A DNA stretch of 12,497 nt. Source: OLB16 sp964481775. Its GTDB lineage: Bacteria > Hinthialibacterota > Hinthialibacteria > OLB16. Location of the stretch: contig CAYZUX010000177.1 of NCBI GenBank assembly GCA_964481775.1, positions 1-12,497 on the forward strand, written 5' to 3'. Positions 6,389-12,497 of the stretch are shown in pieces. Position 1 is the stretch's first letter. Every line of letters begins with the position of its first letter. The notes under the pieces were generated by a model that saw only the letters and a list, made by a program, of their open reading frames with translations, was not told the DNA's origin and ran no database searches. Position numbers and translations under genes: made by a program.

Positions 6389-6579
6389 CCCATAACCTCA
6401 GAACCGTGTGTTGTGCGGAGGAGCGTTTCTCTGGAACTCCGCAAAGAGGTGAACTCCAATCCCCCAGCCGGATAGGATATACGGTTTATGAAGCTGGTTG
6501 AAGGATCACCGATTCGTTTCACACACACCTCTCCCCGGACAGGGTGGTTTCTGGTTACACTGTATCTTCACACACTCCC
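6389..6579. promoter_or_regulatory. Divergent intergenic region between prfA and the giant membrane-protein gene
   Basis: These 191 bp must hold the start signals of prfA (minus) and the giant gene (plus). I see no strong -35/-10 pair; TACACT at 6555-6560 is a weak -10 candidate for the plus-strand gene. A 7-bp inverted repeat, TGCGGAG (6414-6420) with CTCCGCA (6437-6443), has a 16-nt loop. Just beyond, GAGGTGAACTC (6446-6456) differs by one base from the hairpin-family core, so this may be a decayed element. Confidence 0.4.
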
Positions 6580-9500
6580 ATGAAAACAAACCGAAATGTC
6601 TGTCTGACTGGCCTGTTGCTATGCCTGATTGTTGGAGGTTATCTGCGTATCTCAGGGTATGACTGGGGGTATGACCGTCTGCCCGACAAGCCTCATGATG
6701 AGCAGGGCGGCTACATGCATCCCGATGAACGCAGCGTCTACAGCAAGGCTGGTGGCTTACGCTGGGATGAAGTCCCCCGCGATCCGGGAGAAACTTTCCC
6801 GGATTACCAGCTGCGTGCCGCCAAACGTCGATTCCTCGATAAGGACAGCAAACTCAACATCGACTCCTTTAACTATGGATCCTTCCCCTACTATGTCCTG
6901 ATCTTCATCTCCTGGCTGGGGAACACCTATCACGCCAATGAGGTTCAATGGCTTTTATTCGAGGGATTGCTCCTCCTCTTCCTCATCCGCTGGGCATTCC
7001 TGTACCTGCGAGGATGGGTTGGGAGCAAAGCATATCCAAGTGGTCTGCAGTTGTTATTCGAGATCGCTGGAGTCATCGTTATCTATACCGTTCTCCACTT
7101 CCTTGCCAAAGCCCTCTTCCTTCCCGCTCCTGGCCAACCTCCACGCGCCTATAACTGGCACTATGGCTCCTGGGCGTTCATTGGACGTCCGCTTTCGGGT
7201 CTCGCGGGAACCCTTACCATCCTCTATATCTACCGCATCGGGGCACGGATCTGGAACCGCAAGGTGGGATTGCTCTCGGCCATCCTGCTCACCTTCACCG
7301 TCCTGCATATCCAACTTTGCCATTACTATACGTTCGATGTCATCCTGGCCTTCTTCACCACAGCTTCAGTGTATTCCTTGCTTGTCCTTGTGGATGCAAC
7401 CACCTGGTGGGGGCGTTGGAGAGCGGCCTGTATGGCCGCCATCTTCGCCGGTCTGGGCCTGGCCACCAAGTTCGGGGCGATCCTGCTCTTCATCCCCTGG
7501 GCAGGCGCGGTGATGATGGTCTTCTGGGCGCAACGGCCAAAGGTCGCGATCTGGAAACCCCGTACCATTGGATTCCTGGTTCACTTGGTGATTCTTGCCA
7601 CCGTCTCCTTTGGCCTGACTTGGCTTTCCGCATTCGTGGGACAACCCTTTGCTTTCCTTAATTATCCCGAAGGCCCCAAGAAACCGGTGCTCTCGTTTGT
7701 TCACCTGGACCTGCGGGGAAGATCGGGCAGTCCAGAGAATCAATTGTTATCGGCATTGGAAGATTTCGGTGACCGGCTCAATCCCTACACCACACCGCTT
7801 GGGTTTCATTTCGGTCCCCTGCTCCATCCCGACACACGCCGTCCCTTCGACAACCGCCTGACTGTCGGCGGCTCACGTCACTGGAAAGATGTCGATGAGC
7901 AGCGCAACATGGCTGTCAATGGCGGCGGGGTCCCCTGGACCCGTCAATACAACAACACCACCCCCGTCGTCTATCAATGGAAAAACCTGCTGTACTATGG
8001 AATGGGGATTCCACTCGGATTGCTCTGTCTTTTGGGGCTTTTTTACGGTTTCGGAATGCCGATCTACCGGCCCACCTGGAAGGAATGGATCGTGTGGCTG
8101 TGGATGATGCCCAATTTCGCCACCACGATGATGTTCCACACCAAGTTCCCCCGCTACCTGATCCCCCAGGTCCCCTTTTACTGCCTGTGGGGAGCTGTTC
8201 TGGCCATCATGGCTTACGCCTTCCTGCGCGCGCGCTGGAAGAACCAACCAGAAACAGCTTGGAGATGGCATTATGCAGCCGGGGGATTGGCTCTGGCTGC
8301 AGTGATCTGGTCGGCCCTCTATTCCTTCGCATTCGTCAAGATATTCCAGGAAGACCACACTTGGACAGTTTGCACCAAGTGGTTTGACAGGAATGTCCCG
8401 GCCGGGAAGAAGATCGCCACTGAAACCTGGGATGACAGTGTCCCCTGGGATGGACGCGTCGCCAGCCGTTACCAGCATCCACCAGTCACACCCAATCCAG
8501 TTCATTCCGATGACCCGGAAAATATCAAAAATGTCGCCCGGGCGATGGCCTGGTCCGACTATTACTGCTTCTCCTCCAAGCGCAACTATGGGGCCTTCCT
8601 TCAGTCTCCTGAGACCTCCCCCAACCGGATCCGGATGGTCAAATCCCTCTTCGCGGGGAATCTCGGCCTGCGTCTGGTCAAGACCTTCTCACGTCCGGTG
8701 ACAGTGCTGGGAATCCCGATCCATTACGAGCTCGCGGATGAATCGCTCTCGCTTTATGACCACCCCACCGTCCATATTTTTCAACGGATGGAGAATCTGA
8801 CCGCGGATGAAATCCATGCCCGGATCATGGAACCACCGGGGTGGATCAACGATCTGACCAAGGAACAGATCCTCACTTCGGATGAAACCCGTTCACTTCT
8901 CGCTCCTCATGCCAATCACGCCATGCTGGCCTGGTTGGGGGTACTGGTGCTGATGGGGTGGCTCTTCTGGCCAATTACTTTCTGCCTGTTCCGCAGTTGT
9001 GTCGACCGCGGCATCTTCGCCTCCAAGATGCTGAGCCTGGTGCTCCTCACCTATGGAACCTGGCTGGGCGCGAGTGTGGGCTGGTGGAAAAACGCTCCCT
9101 GGGCCACCACGCTGGTACTGGTCTTCTGGCTGGTGGTTTCAGCAATCTGTTTCAGACGGGTTAGCGGCCTGATGGCGGATTTCCTGAAAAATCACTGGAA
9201 ACTCGTGATTGCCTCGGAGATTCTCTTCTTCCTGGCCTTCTCCTTTTTCATGGGTATCCGTATTTCTAACCCGGATATCAACTGGGGCGAGAAGGCCATG
9301 GATGCCTCTTTCGTGAATGCCGCTTACAAGAATGACACCTTCCCGGCTGCGGATCCCTGGTATGCGGGGAAACCCGCCAACTACTACTACTATGGCCACC
9401 TGATGGTGGGCCTGTATGGCCGTTGGTTGGGGGTGCCCCCTGAGTATGCCTACAATCTGGCGGCAGGAACCTGGCCAGCACTCACTTTTGTCCTGGTATT

Positions 9501-12497
9501 CGGGATTGTTTTCAATCTGGTGGGACGGTCACTGCCCGCTTTGATTGCCGCTTTCCTCGCCACCATGGCGGGAAGTGTGAAGTCCTTCATCCAGATCGCA
9601 GTCAACCTGCGGATGGAAGGTGGTCCAGTTGATCCGAAGGATTTCCGCGAGGGATACGCGCCCCACGATGGCCTTTCCGGTTACTTCGCGGATGCCTGGG
9701 AGCAGTTGAAAGCGGCCTTCAGTTTGTTTCCCACTGTTCTTGGAAAAGTGTGGACCGCTTTTATGGCAACCTGGAGCGCGGACGCTCTCCAGCAAGCCAG
9801 GAACGAACACCTCAACAGCCTGCTGGGATTCGATGCCTATTTCTGGAAACTCAGCCGGGTAATTAAGAGTTCAGTGGCCTGCGAGTTCCCGGCCTGGAGC
9901 GCCACCTTCGCCGATCTTCATGCGCACCTGCTGGTCATGCCGATCGGGATGCTGACCCTTTCACTCATGCTGGCGTATTGCATCCGACGCAGCGAACAAT
10001 GGCGGTTGAAGAGTGCCGGGAATTTCCACGAAGCACATGGGGAGACCGGCGGTCCACTCAACACAGCGTTACATGTACTGACGATCGGCCTGTTGCTTGG
10101 AGTTGTTTCGATTACCAATACCTGGGATTACCCCGGTCTGGTCGGTTTCTTTGCCGCCGGTGTGGTCATTCTTTATTTTTCTGAACGGCGCAACTTCGCC
10201 GCCGCCACAAGTTGGGGGCTTGGACGCGCTGTGGTGCGGATGGGACTCTGGGGGCATAACCTGAAAAAGTGGGGCTGGTGGAAGATGGGATTTCTCTCGG
10301 AGATCCTTCTTCCCGTAGGTTTCGCCGTTCTGCTCAGCCGGGTCTTTTTCTACCCGTTTCACCAGTCCTTCACGACTCCTGAACGTGTGAAGGGCATCGG
10401 CTGGATGCACCTGGCCGGTTCCGGCTGGACCACCCCGGATGAACTGGTTCAGATTTTCGGAGTGTTCCTGATTCTTATCCTGACTGGGCTTGTGTTGTTG
10501 TATTGGCGATGGACAGTCTCGACACGCTGGGCAGGGCTTAAGGCCACAGCCTGGATAATCCTCTCCGGAATGGTTTCTCTCGCCGGGTTCCTGTTCATGC
10601 TGAGATTGGCTCACCGAACGTTTGATCCAGCCTCGGTACGTACTCCACCCTCCAAGACAAGCGAAATTCTTTACTGGAAGTACCTTGATGGGGATATTGC
10701 CTATGTGACCGGTGGATTTGTGTTTTTCCTTCTGCTGCTTCTGATCCCCTTCATCCTCCGGCGCGGCACATCCTTCCGCGAACGGTTGGGGGGGCTGGTT
10801 CTGGCGCTTGGGTTGGCCATTGTGGCTGGTTGCGAGGTGGTCTACATCATCGAGGGCTGGTCGCCTCCCACTCATCGCTGGAATACCATTTTCAAGTTTC
10901 ATCTCCAGGCCTGGCTCTGTTTTTCCATCGGCTGCGGCTGGCTGTTGGCGAATTGGTGGAAGCCACGAGCGGCATTAGAGGCTTTCCCTCTACGAATCGT
11001 GAGCCGGACATGCCGTTATGTCCTGGGCTATCCTTTGATCGTGGTGGCATTGGTAACCGCAGCCATATTTCCAATGGCGGCCCCTTATATCTTCTCCCAT
11101 GCAGATGGAGTCGAGGGGAGAACACGCCAGATCGAAGGTGTGAAGACAGTGGATGGACTCAACTTCCTGAGAGTCAAGGAGCCTGATGTCGCTGCCGGAA
11201 TCGACTGGCTGCGTGCGAAAGTGGAAGGAACCCCGGTTGTGGTGGAAGCTGCTGGCGAATCTTACCGTGATGAACGATCCAGATTCTCAACACATACCGG
11301 TTTGCCCACCCTGATCGGTTGGATTCACCACAGCCGGGAACGTGGTAATAGCCCTGAACCCCGCATGGAGGATTGCCGTCTCCTGTACACCTCGACCAAT
11401 CGAGAGAAGGTACGTGACCTGCTCAAGAGAGAACAGATCCGCTTTGTGGTCCTTGGCCCTATCGAACGTTCCCTGTATGCCATGGGAGGTGGTAAAGGTC
11501 TTTCCAAGTTTGATGAATGGCCCGATCTATTCCGTCCTGTTTTTGAATCCCGGATCAAACCTCCAGGAGTATCCATTTACGCGGTGGATCCTTCCTATCG
11601 TTTACAGGCTGGTGCTGTTACAGCGGCCACCAAGGAATCCAGCCGTTTCATCAAGGATCAGGGGCTTCCGCTGTTAAGGGGGGGTGAGGGATTCGGGCCC
11701 GGCCAGTACCGTGAACCACGCGCGATTACCATCGCCAGGAACGGTCAATTCTATGTGGCAGATACACAGAACCATCGCATCCAATCCTTCGATCCCCAGA
11801 CCAACTTCCTGTGGTCCTTCGGGGAACAGGGTGAGGAACCAGCCTTTTTCAAGGAACCAAATGACCTTGCGATAGATGATGAGACAGGACGTCTCTATGT
11901 GATGGACACCTGGAATGGACGGGTACAGGTTTACAGTTCCACCGGTGAGCTCAGCCAGATTTACCCGGCGGAGGGAGCATTTGGGCCCAGAGGGATCGCA
12001 ATCGGAAGTGTCCCGGTCGCCCGCGAGGAGTCTGGCGGCCTCATCTTGCCCGCCACACCTGAACTCTCCAGCAAATCGGTGTTCATTGCCAACACTGGCG
12101 GAAAAACCATCCAGATATTCTCCCTCGAGGGAAAAAAGAAGGCTGAATTCGGAAACAGTGGATCTGAATCTCAAAGATTGGCCGAACCGGTCGATGTCGA
12201 GATCACGCCATTGGGGCTGGCGGTCACCGATGCGCGTAACCAGCGTGTAGCCTTTTTCGATGGCCGGGGGCGTTTCCTGCGCGAATGGAAAATCCCCACC
12301 ACCTCAACCGGGGGAACCACGAATGAAATGCACCTGGCCTGGGATTCACAACAGAGGAGGCTTCTTGTTTCCGATCCGGAACATGACCAGGTGTTCGTTT
12401 TCAATGATCAGGGCGAAGTTATCGCCAAAGCACCTGTTCCTGGTAATCCCACAGGTATCGATATCGCTCCTGATGGAAAAGTCTATGTGACCCTTCG
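6580..12497 (+). CDS. Giant GT39-like / DUF2298 (Chlor_Arch_YYY) membrane protein with C-terminal NHL repeats (3'-truncated)
   Basis: One uninterrupted frame of 1972 codons that runs off the right edge; I read every codon and saw no stop. Residues 8-about 590 are a GT39/PMT-like membrane region: HPDE at 47-50 in the first loop, LHIQLCHYYTFD ending at 253, GLGLATKFG at 291-299, PWTRQYNNTTP near 452-462 and KFPRYL at 522-527. A soluble loop follows. Residues about 776-1503 are the DUF2298/YYY region: DRG at 809-811, NPD at 897-899, the diagnostic NYYYYG at 934-939, EFP and then DLHAH at 1112-1116, TNTWDYP near 1179-1185 and RWNTIFKFHLQAW near 1433-1445. About 30 hydrophobic segments are visible in all. 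From about 1695 an NHL-type beta-propeller begins (VADTQNHRI at 1726-1734, then at least four more blades). It is probably a polyprenyl-phosphate-sugar-dependent glycosyltransferase; substrate unknown. The ATG precedes a signal-anchor-like helix but has no Shine-Dalgarno sequence; a GTG at 6544 is an alternative start. Confidence 0.92.
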   Translation, partial: MKTNRNVCLTGLLLCLIVGGYLRISGYDWGYDRLPDKPHDEQGGYMHPDERSVYSKAGGLRWDEVPRDPGETFPDYQLRAAKRRFLDKDSKLNIDSFNYGSFPYYVLIFISWLGNTYHANEVQWLLFEGLLLLFLIRWAFLYLRGWVGSKAYPSGLQLLFEIAGVIVIYTVLHFLAKALFLPAPGQPPRAYNWHYGSWAFIGRPLSGLAGTLTILYIYRIGARIWNRKVGLLSAILLTFTVLHIQLCHYYTFDVILAFFTTASVYSLLVLVDATTWWGRWRAACMAAIFAGLGLATKFGAILLFIPWAGAVMMVFWAQRPKVAIWKPRTIGFLVHLVILATVSFGLTWLSAFVGQPFAFLNYPEGPKKPVLSFVHLDLRGRSGSPENQLLSALEDFGDRLNPYTTPLGFHFGPLLHPDTRRPFDNRLTVGGSRHWKDVDEQRNMAVNGGGVPWTRQYNNTTPVVYQWKNLLYYGMGIPLGLLCLLGLFYGFGMPIYRPTWKEWIVWLWMMPNFATTMMFHTKFPRYLIPQVPFYCLWGAVLAIMAYAFLRARWKNQPETAWRWHYAAGGLALAAVIWSALYSFAFVKIFQEDHTWTVCTKWFDRNVPAGKKIATETWDDSVPWDGRVASRYQHPPVTPNPVHSDDPENIKNVARAMAWSDYYCFSSKRNYGAFLQSPETSPNRIRMVKSLFAGNLGLRLVKTFSRPVTVLGIPIHYELADESLSLYDHPTVHIFQRMENLTADEIHARIMEPPGWINDLTKEQILTSDETRSLLAPHANHAMLAWLGVLVLMGWLFWPITFCLFRSCVDRGIFASKMLSLVLLTYGTWLGASVGWWKNAPWATTLVLVFWLVVSAICFRRVSGLMADFLKNHWKLVIASEILFFLAFSFFMGIRISNPDINWGEKAMDASFVNAAYKNDTFPAADPWYAGKPANYYYYGHLMVGLYGRWLGVPPEYAYNLAAGTWPALTFVLVFGIVFNLVGRSLPALIAAFLATMAGSVKSFIQIAVNLRMEGGPVDPKDFREGYAPHDGLSGYFADAWEQLKAAFSLFPTVLGKVWTAFMATWSADALQQARNEHLNSLLGFDAYFWKLSRVIKSSVACEFPAWSATFADLHAHLLVMPIGMLTLSLMLAYCIRRSEQWRLKSAGNFHEAHGETGGPLNTALHVLTIGLLLGVVSITNTWDYPGLVGFFAAGVVILYFSERRNFAAATSWGLGRAVVRMGLWGHNLKKWGWWKMGFLSEILLPVGFAVLLSRVFFYPFHQSFTTPERVKGIGWMHLAGSGWTTPDELVQIFGVFLILILTGLVLLYWRWTVSTRWAGLKATAWIILSGMVSLAGFLFMLRLAHRTFDPASVRTPPSKTSEILYWKYLDGDIAYVTGGFVFFLLLLLIPFILRRGTSFRERLGGLVLALGLAIVAGCEVVYIIEGWSPPTHRWNTIFKFHLQAWLCFSIGCGWLLANWWKPRAALEAFPLRIVSRTCRYVLGYPLIVVALVTAAIFPMAAPYIFSHADGVEGRTRQIEGVKTVDGLNFLRVKEPDVAAGIDWLRAKVEGTPVVVEAAGESYRDERSRFSTHTGLPTLIGWIHHSRERGNSPEPRMEDCRLLYTSTNREKVRDLLKREQIRFVVLGPIERSLYAMGGGKGLSKFDEWPDLFRPVFESRIKPPGVSIYAVDPSYRLQAGAVTAATKESSRFIKDQGLPLLRGGEGFGPGQYREPRAITIARNGQFYVADTQNHRIQSFDPQTNFLWSFGEQGEEPAFFKEPNDLAIDDETGRLYVMDTWNGRVQVYSSTGELSQIYPAEGAFGPRGIAIGSVPVAREESGGLILPATPELSSKSVFIANTGGKTIQIFSLEGKKKAEFGNSGSESQRLAEPVDVEITPLGLAVTDARNQRVAFFDGRGRFLREWKIPTTSTGGTTNEMHLAWDSQQRRLLVSDPEHDQVFVFNDQGEVIAKAPVPGNPTGIDIAPDGKVYVTL

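Noticed and set aside
6938..7513. 191-codon Ser/Pro-rich open frame on the plus strand
   Set aside because: Out-of-frame reading of the hydrophobic GT39-like coding sequence; Ser/Pro-rich shadows are typical of such regions.
7873..8505. 210-codon open frame on the minus strand inside the giant gene
   Set aside because: Antisense to conserved GT39-like loops; no ribosome site or family similarity.
10069..10902. 277-codon open frame on the minus strand inside the giant gene
   Set aside because: The opposite strand encodes conserved YYY-family membrane sequence throughout; the antisense translation is low-complexity and polar with no recognisable motif.

Overview
The window looks like chromosomal DNA, moderately GC-rich, from an uncultured environmental bacterium. 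It carries five complete genes and one gene cut at each edge. Housekeeping markers (bacterial release factor 1 and a Mn-type superoxide dismutase) establish bacterial origin. A secreted protein with a Thr/Pro-rich linker and a C-terminal dockerin-like Ca-binding motif, and a giant 'YYY' (DUF2298) membrane protein, are of a kind I associate with candidate phyla and Chloroflexi-like environmental lineages. The phylum cannot be fixed from this sequence, and I see no phage, IS, CRISPR, tRNA or rRNA.

Layout, left to right. (1) 3-1511, plus strand: the C-terminal bulk of a YfbK-type von Willebrand factor A protein whose start is off the window. (2) 1520-1548: a perfect hairpin between convergent genes. 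(3) 1568-2173, minus: Mn-type superoxide dismutase, with a palindrome in its upstream region. (4) 2387-3160, plus: a secreted protein with a Cys/Tyr-rich beta-type domain, a Thr/Pro linker and a dockerin-like tail. (5) 4333-5064 and 3183-4340, minus: an overlapping pair encoding a DUF2161 PD-(D/E)XK nuclease-like protein and then a PIG-V/Gpi18-like mannosyltransferase. (6) 5149-5280: a cluster of four different hairpins built on one core. (7) 5321-6388, minus: prfA. (8) 6580 to the right edge, plus: one uninterrupted reading frame of at least 1972 codons, joining a GT39/PMT-like membrane half, a DUF2298/YYY membrane half and a C-terminal NHL-repeat propeller.

Working together: two unrelated GT-C-type membrane glycosyltransferase candidates (the PIG-V-like protein and the giant protein), a secreted modular protein and a VWA protein suggest some cell-surface or exported-glycan function, but they lie in separate transcription units and this is inference. 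The most unusual non-coding signal is a family of short palindromes with an invariant apical core, GAGT-TGN-ACTC (read on the matching strand), and a different self-complementary basal stem in each copy. There are five good copies and one decayed candidate, all between genes. The four clustered copies have centres 32, 43 and 32 bp apart, close to whole turns of the helix.
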